DNA of 64,000 bases, taken from Molanna angustata (lineage: Eukaryota > Arthropoda > Insecta > Trichoptera > Molannidae). How positions within the stretch are numbered: the first letter of the stretch is position 1; every line of letters begins with the position of its first letter. Below the pieces are notes generated by a model that was not told the origin of the DNA, made no database searches, and worked only from the letters and a program-made list of their open reading frames with translations. The DNA lies in contig OY754964.1 in the NCBI GenBank assembly GCA_963576475.1, positions 49,375,473 to 49,439,472 on the forward strand, given 5' to 3'. Shown one piece after another: positions 55,084-64,000 of this stretch. Position numbers and translations under genes: made by a program.

Positions 55084-55600
55084 ATATCGAATATTTTTAT
55101 TATTGCATATGCGCAAACATTGGATTTTTTTCCCTGTCGGGAGTCAAAGATATTTTTAAACAGATTTTTAATTATCTCAATAGAGACGAAGTTGGAATAT
55201 TTACTGTAGGAGAACCGGGAAATCAAGGCACCTACAGGGCTTACGACCTGTCATCGGCTGGTTTACGTGATCAATTTATGCGCTTGCGCAACGTTCATCA
55301 ATTATGCCTTTTTAATGAGATCCCTATCAATTCAATTTTGAAAGTTCTATATATTGTAATACTGAAATTCTTTTTGCTAGAAAATAAGGAATTTTTACTA
55401 CAGCCATCTATGTGTGAAATTAAAAAGGCATAATTGGTGAACGTTGCGCAAGCGCATAAAGTGATCACGTAAACCAGCCGATGACAGGTCGTAAGCCCTG
55501 TAGGTGCCTTGATTTCCCGGTTCTCCTACAGTAAATATTCCAACTTTGTCTCTATTGAGATAATTAAAAATCTATTAAAAAACATATCTCTATGTTATTG
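55084..55600. mobile_element. Two family B copies head-on: 152-bp inverted repeat
   Basis: Plus copy 55084-55400 and minus copy 55421-55600. The arms 55162-55314 and 55421-55572 are near-perfect complements (TCTCAATAGAGACGAAGTTG, CTGTAGGAGAACCGGGAAAT, GGCACCTACAGGGCTTACGA, GATGACAGGTCGTAAGC, CGTTGCGCAAGCGCAT) around a 106-bp loop. Open frames inside are incidental. Confidence 0.85.
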
Positions 55601-55934
55601 TGAATAATGATTTTATTTCAAGCTTGTTTTCTTAAGATACTTCAAATTTATAACTACTATTATTCTAATAAAAACTATGAATTCGCTATGGAGTTTTCCA
55701 ATTAATTTCGTGTAATGTTTATAAGTGTATTATGTTTCCAAGATTTTTGTTTACGATCATAAGATTTTGAGAATTACACAGTAATTAATGGATAGGTAAT
55801 CTAGTGAGGAATAATTCGAAACCCACTCTCCCTATATATTCACTTTCATTGAATAAAATGTAATGATTGTAGAAAAACAATATTTCAATGTCTATTTAAT
55901 TAACCAGTGAAAACTTAAGAATACTTACCTATCC

Positions 55935-56395
55935 TTGTGTTGCTCGAATCGATCCTCCACTCACTTTATCCCGGTCCATTCTCTGATATACAGCCAAGAC
56001 TTCTGGTTTCGGCCAACTCCTCTATGTCTTTGTGTCTCGGGGCTTTCTATCTTATTGTATAGTTGGGGGTGGCTGCAGCCCCATCCTAGGTGTCTGAGCA
56101 ACAGGTTTGTGCCCCTTCAATTCTTTACTATGGAAGAACAGTTAAGACGGTGACTTCAACTTCAGGAGGTTCAGCTAAAGAGAATTCTAGTGTAACACCC
56201 CTCAAATCCTGGAAGAAGGCATGGCTAAACCAAGCTTCCGGCTCATTTTTGAATAGCCAATACAAGTACCAAGGAGTGGGGGAATCCTCCCGCCAGCGGC
56301 TTGTCGATACTTGACCCTAGTACCATTGGCGGGGGACCCTCCACGACTTATCGGTACTTCATCGAAACTTCGATTCGGCGGGCCCACACGTTTTT
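55935..56395. other. GC-rich block of unknown nature
   Basis: Clearly GC-richer than its surroundings (TGGGGGTGGCTGCAGCCCCA hairpin at 56063-56083, GGGGGAATCCTCCCGCCAGC, TTCGGCGGGCCCACACG) and ends at a T10 run. Frames of 60-74 codons on both strands have no known pattern. A transposon UTR or LTR is more likely than a gene. Confidence 0.35.
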
Positions 56396-57399
56396 TTTTT
56401 AATAATTATTATTAAATGAGCCGATTGGCTCATTACAATAATTATTTATAGTCAACTTTGTATTTTTATGTAGTAGTATGTCATATACAGCAACACTTTA
56501 CTTCAATTCTTGATACAAAGTCTGGTACTTATTCAATTCTCGTTGGAAAACTTTTTCGTTCATAGTTTTTAATTGTTCTGGCAAATTATTGTAGTCACAG
56601 AGACCACAGCCACATTATTGTTTCGTGTTTTTTTTTGTACCTTTCTCAGTTACAATTTTTTACGTGTGTTGTAGTTGTGGATTTGTGTTCTCTTCTTATG
56701 TAAGTCTTAGTTCAGGGTCTTCCATTTTTGCTTTTTTTTATTTTGTGTATTTGTTTTTATGTTTCATATATGCCATCTTTTGTATGTTTAGTTTGAGATT
56801 GGCGTCTTGGAGCAGCGGTATGAAATACGCCTGATGGCTCAAAGCTCTAAAACGTTCCCAATGAAGTGGGATACGTGACTGCTATATCTCTCTCAATGTC
56901 CTTTTATCTTTCCTTTTAATTAGGAGAATCGTCTCCTTTTACTTTTTTCCACGCAGTACATAACCCAGATAAGAGACCTTTTTTTACCTTGACAGTCTAC
57001 AGCACTTCTCAATTGTCTTCGGCTATCTATTATGATATACGGAGCATTCTCCGATATCTTTGGGATAATTGATTTGATTATCTCTTTAAGTGGTCACGGA
57101 ATCCAGTGGTTTAGTGTCATTTGGCTTAACTCAATACTGGCATTGATTGAACAGAATGGAACCAAATGATTCTGTGATAATTCGCGAGGAAATCTTTTTG
57201 CAAATAAATCTTAATTAAGTATGGTACGATGATGAAGATTTGGATAACAAGGTATCAAGGTGTTATGACGAACGTCACATCATCTCTTACAGGGTGTATT
57301 TTCAATATTGACCTTGAATGTTTCTCCATTTTGAGCCAATTAGTCATATTACACTAATGTGCCCTATTTAACATTCAACAAATTCGTTTGTACTTGATC
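56396..57399. other. AT-rich interval without recognised gene
   Basis: GAGCCGATTGGCTC palindrome at 56419-56432. No gene. Confidence 0.3.
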
Positions 57400-57690
57400 T
57401 TGCGAGAAACGCAAGACCAAGTACATGGGGTGCGAAATTAATAGCATGAACATTTTTGGGAGTCTTGCGGCCTTCTAAAACTTTTTTATCGCTACTTATT
57501 TACTTTTAAACTTATTTATTTTTAAATTAAAAGTAAGCAATTGACTACCTATACTATCGACATAATCCTATAAATGATCCAAGACTGGATATGCAATACC
57601 AAGACCAAAACCATATCTGTAAATACAAGACAAAGACCTAGGGCGCGACAAGACCAAAATCACCCACCCCGGTCTTAGTCGTGCATTTGG
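57400..57690. repeat. Dispersed GACCAAGACC-rich repeat, copy 2
   Basis: CTTGATCTTGCGAGAAACGC AAGACCAAG hairpin, then ATGCAATACCAAGACC, CAAGACAAAGACC and CCACCCCGGTCTTAGTC, parallel to 2591-2690. Confidence 0.5.
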
Positions 57691-59794
57691 TCATCACCAC
57701 TCCAAAATTTGTATAAAGCTTAATGCGACATAATTTAAAATTAAAATGGAAACAAACTATATTCGTTTTTATCTATATATTGTCTTTTTCAACTAAGTTC
57801 TAATCGTATTATTAAAAAAAAACGATTTCACTAAATGTTCCGTGATAACTGAAATATTTACTTTAGGGGACAAAACTTAAAGATATTAAAAAAATAAGAT
57901 CTTATAAAAGAAAATGAAAGTGATAATATTTTAGATTTACCGAGTGCATACGGTATTTTTTCGTCGTTACTCGTAGATATTTATTATTCTTCTGTTATTT
58001 ACAGCTAGATAGATATATATATCGGACACTTAACTATTAACCCTATCTAAATGCTCCGAATGGCTCTTGAAATGATTGATCAGCGTTGCTGCGTGCCAAC
58101 TCTTGCTATACGAGGACATTTAGCAAATAATTTACTAACATAGGGTGTCATCGGAGATGCAGCATTCATTGAACGAAAACACTCGAAAAGTAAGAGCAAC
58201 CTTTCACTTTGATTACAAATCCATTAATTTTGAAACACGAAAGTTAATATCTGTTTAGGTTACGTTTACCCTATCTACGTTCATCAGCCGTTGGGGTTTA
58301 CTTAGATTGTGAATATTGTTGCTGTAGCTATTGATGTACATTTGTCATATTATATATTTTGTCTAAAAATTTAGTCAGTAAATTACGTTTATGTTTCTGT
58401 TTGGCGCATGATAATTAGGTATGACACAATCTTTGTCACATTGTTTTCTTAATACATACCAAATTCTTGCTATTTTAATTATTTTGTTTAAAGTTACCAT
58501 AAAATTAAAAATCTGTATGGTAACGTAACTTATGGATCAGAGATATGGACCAGTGTACTGGCAAAGGTTGCAAATAGCTTTGTGGAACAGAGTATTAAGA
58601 TGTTTAACAAACTGCTACCTCACCATACGGTCTTTGAAAGAAGGTTGTTTTGTGAGAGACAAAAATCTATGTGATGAAATGCTAAATGAAGAAATTTCAA
58701 TTACCTAACCTAGCAAGTAGCGTCTAGTCCCAGCTCTTCTTTTCTGCATTATTAGGTTAGGTTTAAGTTTGTGTATAATAATAATAGCGACTCGCGTGAG
58801 CGAGTTGCTTTTTAAATTGAATTATAAGTTATTCTAAATAAAATTTAAATTTTTTATTTAATTTATCGCATTTAATATAAAATTTCACAGCTCATTTGAC
58901 TCCATACTACGAGACCTCAACCAATCAGAGAGCCAACCGGAATCGGATCAGAGGCTGCGTCATTTCTCGATTATTTACACCTTGCACTCTTAATATTCAT
59001 TATTTGTTGTCATTCAGAAGCATATAATTCAGAAAATATACGGGAATCTTTTAATTTTTATGCTTCTAAACACTGCACATTGAATCGTTTAATTTACGTG
59101 CTTTTTCCAAACAATGCATTATGCCGAAGCATATTAATCGCACGATTCCAGAATTATGTTTTTTGAATCAATGATATCGGTGGTAACACCATGTATACAA
59201 AATATTGTGTAGGGACTGAATGTAGTTGAAAGTTGGGTAGGCAGACTCCCAGTTACAATTTAAGACAACTTATCGAATCAAACTAAAGTGACTGACATAT
59301 GACATGATCTGCAGAAGTTATCTGGAATGTCCAAGGACATTATATTTCTGTATACCCAAATTTCATCTTAGCTATAGCCACATATATTTTAATATTTATA
59401 ATGCCGATCGAACCAACTGTTGGACTATTTGATGGAATAATCGGTTCATAACTATAAAACAATCCGGATGATTTGCAATGATGTATAAATCTCGGTATAA
59501 ATTTGACAACTGGAAGTAATGAACAACTTGAAATGGTTATTTAGTTCCTTGTCTATGTTATAGAAATTGAATATAATTTATTTGTTTATAAATACATAAA
59601 TATTCAACTTGAAATATTTATATGTTAATTTAAGATATTTGTATTAAAAATATATAATATAACAGAAGCAAAATGGCTTCTATTCTATAGTGTCTAAATG
59701 CTATCCACATTTTTGTCAGTGATCCTAGTCATTAAGCAAGTTTTAATAATTAAGACATGGAGAAAGAAACTAAAGAGAGTGAATGCAAAAATTA
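57691..59794. other. AT-rich interval; possible LINE scrap at 58510-58690
   Basis: 58510-58690 reads LYGNVTYGSEIWT and EQSIKMFNKLLP, which could be a decayed RT thumb (YGxExWT). No other structure. Confidence 0.3.
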
Positions 59795-60040
59795 TTCGAA
59801 TATTTTTATTATTGCATATGCGCAAACATTGGATTTTTTTTCCTGTCGGGAGTCAAAGGTATTTTTAACAGATTTTTAACTATCTCAATAGAGACGAAGT
59901 TGGAATGTTTACTGTAGGAGGACCGGGAAATCAAGGCACAGGTCGTAAGCCCTGTAAGTGCCTTGATTTCCCGGTTCTCCTACAGTAAATATTCCAACTT
60001 CGTCTCTATTGAGATAATTAAAAATCTGCAAAAATTTTTG
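59795..60040. mobile_element. Two family B copies head-on: 69-bp inverted repeat, 18-base loop
   Basis: Plus half from the TIR TTCGAATATTTTTATTATTG CATATGCGCAAA to CAAGGCAC (59939); minus half from GTGCCTTGATTTCCCGGTTC (59958) to TTGAGATAATTAAAAATC (60027). Arms 59871-59939 and 59958-60027 with few mismatches. Confidence 0.85.
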
Positions 60041-60134
60041 CTAAGCCAATTATATTGATATTGTATGTGTCTCTATAGACAAGTTTTTTTATTTTTACTC
60101 TGCAATACTTTGAATGTTTTAGTATTCGTCTACA

Positions 60135-60265
60135 TTATAATCACTCCATCTTCCTCAAGGAGTCGGTAGAGAGGACTGAACACCATATTCTTCTATGTTG
60201 ACACGTATCCATCGCCTCATAAACATTCATGCATCGTCTCATACATGCTCGTCTTGTTCTTACAT
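60135..60265 (-). pseudogene. Type H LINE 3' end fragment
   Basis: TAATCACTCCATCTTCCTCA, GTAGAGAGGACTGAACACC, CATCGCCTCATAAACATTCA, GCATCGTCTCATACATGCTC: antisense of the C-terminal MRRCxNVxEAxxxC...SVLSA region. A short M-type segment follows at 60270-60355 (CATCATGTAGAGGGTGCATA). Confidence 0.65.
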
Positions 60266-60611
60266 CATTTTCTCAACAGACATCATGTAGAGGGTGCATA
60301 CTATGTTTCGTAAGTGTTTTTGTGTATTTTGAAAATTTTTGTCCTCTTTGAAACTAATATAACCCAAATCCCTTAAAGGGGGAAGAGTGACGCATGTCCC
60401 TGTGCACGGTGTACACACTTACAAAGTAACTGATATAGGTAGTTGGATTTGACTCTCATCGCTTGTACGAACGCAAAAAAATTAATTGATAGGAAAATGT
60501 TGCGTCACAAAATGCTTGAAGCACAACATAAAAAAATTCGACTCAAATTATAATAGTCTTCTTCTCTGGTTTCAATCCTGGGATTGGTTTGAAGCAATTT
60601 CTTCAATTCTT

Positions 60612-60800
60612 CCATGTCTTGTGCGGCTCTTTTGAAAACAACATATGATGAGCAGCACAGCAGCCCGACTGTGGAACGATCTTCCGAATTCTGTGTTTCC
60701 ATCTTTGTACAACCCGGGTCTTTTTAAAATCCGAATTAATAAACTCTTTTCTAGATTGCAAACCCCTCCCAACGCTACGTAGTGCGCTTCTTCGGAAGAG
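60612..60800 (+). pseudogene. LINE C-terminal fragment (ARLWNDLPNSVF type)
   Basis: In one plus-strand frame: TARLWNDLPNSVFPSLYNPG, LFKIRINKLFSRLQTPPNAT and a stop. The xARLWNxLPxSVF...NxxxFKxRxNxxL pattern is the classic end of CR1/Jockey/R1-group LINE proteins. Minus-strand frames of 65-86 codons over the same bases are shadows. Confidence 0.75.
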
Positions 60801-60968
60801 TAAAATGGACCCAAATCCTAATAGCTGGCGTCCCCTACGTAGACATGTTAAAAAAAAAAGCACATATCTACCAGCAGGTCCTCCAGATAAAAAAAATTAA
60901 AATTAAAATTAACAAAGTCTAAAAAAATTGTCTACATTTGTTTAGAACCACGTTAATTTCACATAAAA

Positions 60969-61157
60969 ACTATGACTAAAAAACACATAGGTTGCAAAAT
61001 ATTTATTTAAATTAAATCACTTTTTTTTAATTCGTCCCCAAATTCAAATATACATCAACGATCTGTCGAGTGAGTTCCATAAAATATTTGTTTGACGCCG
61101 ACTTCAAAAAGTGATTTGATTTAAATAAATATTTTTTTTGTGTTTTTTAACCATAGT
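60969..61157. mobile_element. Inverted repeat pair (about 50-bp arms)
   Basis: ACTATGACTAAAAAACACAT AGG...AATATTTATTTAAATTAAAT CACTTTTT (60969-61028) is mirrored by AAAAAGTGATTTGATTTAAA TAAATATT...GTGTTTTTTAACCATAGT (61108-61157). A small non-autonomous TIR element is likely. Confidence 0.6.
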
Positions 61158-62009
61158 GATTAATGAAATATTAACGTGCGTTTTAATTAAATCACGCAAT
61201 TATTCAGAATACTATTCACTTGGTAATACCACATTTTTCTACTGCGATCTGTCAATCATACTTTTATAATTTCGATTTCGATATCATTGAATTATTCATA
61301 TCACAAATGCGATTCATTTTATTTTGTGCACGGCGAGACCACCAACAACCTATAATTATTGTAAAGAAAGTAATTAATCATATTATAATGGGAGTGTACC
61401 TACCCCGGATATATAGGTAGGTATAACATGACATATTTAATGAGAATTGCTATAATATGCGGGTTTAATAACTACTGACATTGCCCCTATAATATATTAT
61501 ATACCTACATACCAACCTACATACAGGGTGGTCCATATCTGCACAATGTCATCATATGTATATGACACATCTCGTACGATACCAAATTCAATGAAACCGA
61601 CTTGTATAGAATTTATTTATACCTACACTCATCTTTCTCTCATCATCACTCATCTACACAAATTAAAAACTCATCTTTTTCGCAAATCGTATCCAGATTG
61701 TCCTTCATCCGTTCAATATTCCTTTATTTAATATTATGCCTGTTTACTTTGAATCGACTATTTTTTTATGTATATAACTAGATTAATTTGTGATTTCTAC
61801 GTATTTTTTTTAAGTTTTATGTTTCACCATTTTCAATGTGTTAGCTATAGGACCAAATTTGAACTTATTTTTTTTGCAAACTGAAAGCGCCTTATTTCCA
61901 TGATATGGGTAATCATGAGGGTTTTGACTCCACCGTTTGACGGGACTTGCCCATCTGATCTATGATTTAAAACATCGTGTAGGTATTTTTTAAATTGTCA
62001 ATTCTCGTC
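61158..62009. other. AT-rich interval without recognised gene
   Basis: Contains a single ACAGGGTGGTCC end at 61522. No coding call. Confidence 0.3.
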
Positions 62010-62165
62010 AGCAATGGCGCTACAGCCCGGTGTGGGCCTCGATCTCCTCAAGAAACTGCCTCCATCCCGCCCTGTCGACAGCAAGTCTCATCCAATTTGT
62101 CTGTACGATCGCACTTATATCGTCCTCAATGTCGTCTTCTTCTTCCTTCAGGACAGGTGTCCAAT
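62010..62165 (-). pseudogene. RTE-like LINE 3' end fragment
   Basis: Antisense of DDIEDDISAIVQTNWMRLA, VDRAGWRQFLEEIEAHTGL and the family terminus TGTAGCGCCATTGCTGACGA, homologous to 41791-41900. Confidence 0.75.
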
Positions 62166-62182
62166 ACTTTGTCAATTCTGTT

Positions 62183-62413
62183 TATTTATTTATTTATTTA
62201 ATATTGCTTCTCGGGCAACTAACAGGTACTATGTCAAATATTTATTTGACACGCACCCAATAACAAGTTGCCACATTCTGGAGACTAACGATATTAATCG
62301 TCTCACAGATCCAGACTGAAAACACAATTAAAAACTGTGTCTCCACCGGGAATCGAACCCGGGACCCTTGGATCAGCAGTCAGATACCCAACCAACTGAG
62401 CCACGAAGGCCGA
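62183..62413 (-). mobile_element. SINE-A, full length, inserted in the LINE end
   Basis: (ATTT)n tail, CTTCTCGGGCAACTAACAGG, ACACGCACCCAATAACAAG, ACCGGGAATCGAACCCGGGA (B box), AACTGAGCCACGAAGGCCGA. Flanked by CTGTT at 62178-62182 and 62414-62418, a 5-bp target duplication. Confidence 0.92.
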
Positions 62414-62455
62414 CTGTTCCGTTGGTGTTTAATGTGTAGAACTCCAGCAACTGGT

Positions 62456-62482
62456 GGGCCTAGTCAGCCGAAACGGTCGTCC
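62456..62482. mobile_element. End motif of the GACCGTTTCGGCTGACTAGG element
   Basis: GGGCCTAGTCAGCCGAAACG GTCGTCC; single arm, compare 5492-5544. Confidence 0.5.
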
Positions 62483-62605
62483 TATTATAAGGGAAATAAA
62501 TATACATGTAGAACCATAATCATTTTTGTTGATTGAAAGATACCTAGAATCATGTAGGTACCTATTCATCATTTGGCACGACGACGTTTTCTTTACAGAT
62601 AATTG

Positions 62606-62818
62606 TCGGTCTTCGTGGCACAGTTGTTTGAGTATCTACATAACTACTGTTCCAAGGGTCCCGGGTTTGATTCCCGGTGAATTCACAGTTTTTAATTGTT
62701 TTTACAATCTGGATCTGTGAGACGATTAATATCTTAAGTCTCCAGAATGTAGCAATTTGTTTTTGGGTACGTGTTAAATTAATATTTGACATAGTACCTG
62801 TTAGTTTCCCGAGAAAAA
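62606..62818 (+). mobile_element. SINE-A copy, plus strand
   Basis: GTCGGTCTTCGTGGCACAGT (box A), GGTCCCGGGTTTGATTCCCG (box B), ATCTGGATCTGTGAGACGAT, TTGGGTACGTGTTAAATTAA, ACCTGTTAGTTTCCCGAGAA. Confidence 0.88.
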
Positions 62819-63011
62819 ATATTATTTAATACAAAGTGTAATTATTATTTCAGTGCCATTTGTATTGTTCCACAGTAGATTGTGTATTTTTCTTTAAAAT
62901 GTTCTGTATTTGAATTTAACGTGCTTGACAATGCCAGTATGAATGTAAGCAATCTACTGCAGTTTGCCTTGAAATATTTTTATATTTAATAATATTGTAT
63001 TTCTATCGCAT

Positions 63012-63186
63012 ATTTTTTTTAAGAATGAATATGTTCTTGGAACAAGTACATATACATCCTCATACATTCCTTAAAATAAGCAAATGCTTGTGCTATAGGT
63101 GAACGAAATCGGTCGTGGCAGGGTTCGAACTCGCGACCACTGGATTACTAACCCAGCGCGCTATTAACCGCTTTGCCACCACCCAT
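63012..63186 (-). mobile_element. SINE-C copy
   Basis: ATGTTCTTGGAACAAGTACA, AAATCGGTCGTGGCAGGGTT CGAACTCGCGACC (B box), TAACCCAGCGCGCTATTAAC CGC, CCACCACCCATC. Confidence 0.88.
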
Positions 63187-63572
63187 CTAAATATATATTA
63201 ATTTTAGCTTATAATTATATTATGTATAAATTTTACTTTTTAAATTTTAGCTTTTGCCCTCATTATTCATACAAATTTTAACTATGCCATATCTCAAACT
63301 CCTCCATGCGCGCTTTTTGCTTAAAAGGGGTCCAAAGCTTTTGCTCACGTACCTACTAATATTATAGATTTATAACAAAGAAACTAATTACTCATTTATT
63401 GTTTTGGATTAGGCTTTTATGAAGAACCAGGAAAATTCTTATTATAGCGCATTTTTATGTAATCGTGGTGAGTAAAAATATTTTTTATATAATATTTGAG
63501 TTTTTGTTTGAGGACTCAATTTTTCAATGGCTTCATTGGGTGTCTTCTTCAACCAAAGGCTAAAGCAACCAT
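63187..63572. other. AT-rich interval without recognised gene
   Basis: Nothing recognised. Confidence 0.3.
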
Positions 63573-63579
63573 CGAGGTT

Positions 63580-63807
63580 TATTTATTTATTTATTTATAA
63601 CTTCTCGGGCAACTAACAGGTACTATGTCAAATATTAATTTAACACGCACCCAATAACAAGTTGCCACATTCTGGAGACTAACGATATTAATCGTCTCAC
63701 AGATCCAGACTGAAAACACAATTAAAAACTATGTCTCCACCGGGAATCGAACCCGGGACCTTTGGATCAGCAGTCGGATACCCAACCAACTGTGCCACGA
63801 AGGCCGA
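63580..63807 (-). mobile_element. SINE-A, full length, with target-site duplication
   Basis: (TTTA)n tail, CTTCTCGGGCAACTAACAGG to TGTGCCACGAAGGCCGA. Flanked by CGAGGTT at 63573-63579 and 63808-63814. The clearest complete SINE-A insertion; marks both element ends. 63815-64000 after it is plain AT-rich DNA. Confidence 0.93.
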
Positions 63808-64000
63808 CGAGGTTATTTATTTCTTGTTTCTTTTATTTATCGATTCAATATTATTTATAATTCATTTATATATGATTCAATATCAATATTAACATGAGCT
63901 GACAAAAGAGTATTCGATAAAATTAATAAGTATTTTTTTTTGTAATTATCTGTGCTCCACACGCAAATGTCTTAGATATAAGTATATTCCGTTCCCATTT

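Noticed and set aside
58703..58720. Telomere-like CCTAACCTA repeats
   Set aside because: Only one and a half units; no (TTAGG)n array.

Overview
This window reads as intergenic, repeat-dominated DNA from an insect nuclear genome, most likely a moth or butterfly. It is strongly AT-rich and full of the TAGGTACCTA-type words common in lepidopteran intergenic DNA. It carries several tRNA-derived SINE families, and the C-terminal remains of several non-LTR retrotransposon (LINE) families whose protein remnants resemble insect endonuclease/reverse-transcriptase elements. The order-level call is an inference. I found no host gene with a recognisable domain or exon structure, no rRNA, no CRISPR array and no tRNA gene that looks functional. 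The long open frames are LINE C-termini or artefacts of tandem repeats whose period keeps frames open.

Layout. 0-2.5 kb: a CR1/Jockey-like LINE 3' end, then a second LINE split by a third LINE on the minus strand. 2.5-8.5 kb: mostly unassigned AT-rich DNA with hairpins, one SINE and a terminal-inverted-repeat (TIR) element. 8.5-13.4 kb: a TIR element (family G), a SINE, and two parts of an element that joins a 69-bp minisatellite to palindrome-rich arms. 13.6-22.3 kb: LINE fragments, an exact 328-bp tandem duplication carrying a SINE, and a Penelope-like fragment between direct repeats. 22.3-33 kb: a hammerhead-like motif, an LTR-like block, SINEs and copies of a foldback-prone family (B). 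33.5-33.9 kb: a 440-bp (TTTTA)n array. 34-43 kb: LINE 3' ends, the second G copy, a long (AAAT)n array, a snapback element, and a B element split by an RTE-like LINE that ends in a 20-bp minisatellite. 43-64 kb: dense SINEs, more LINE ends, a 45-bp perfect hairpin, a nested foldback element and two head-on B pairs.

Repeat families used below. SINE-A: box A TGGCTCAGTTGG, box B GGTTCGATTCC, tail related to GGGTGCGTGTTAAATTAA. SINE-C: head TGGGTCGATGGCAGAGCGG. SINE-D: head TGGCACAGTTGGTAAACCG, with a 3' end shared with the CR1/Jockey-like LINE. B: about 430 bp with TIRs near TTCGAATATTTT. G: TIRs near GGGCCGGTATTACAGT. M: ends with a CTCTCCACTA hairpin. LINE types H, I and J are local labels for RTE-like C-terminal domains.

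How the parts work together: the only visible functional links are between transposons. SINE-D appears to borrow the 3' end of the CR1/Jockey-like LINE, and several insertions are nested with visible target-site duplications. That allows relative dating, for example B older than the RTE-like LINE, and B older than SINE-A and SINE-C insertions.
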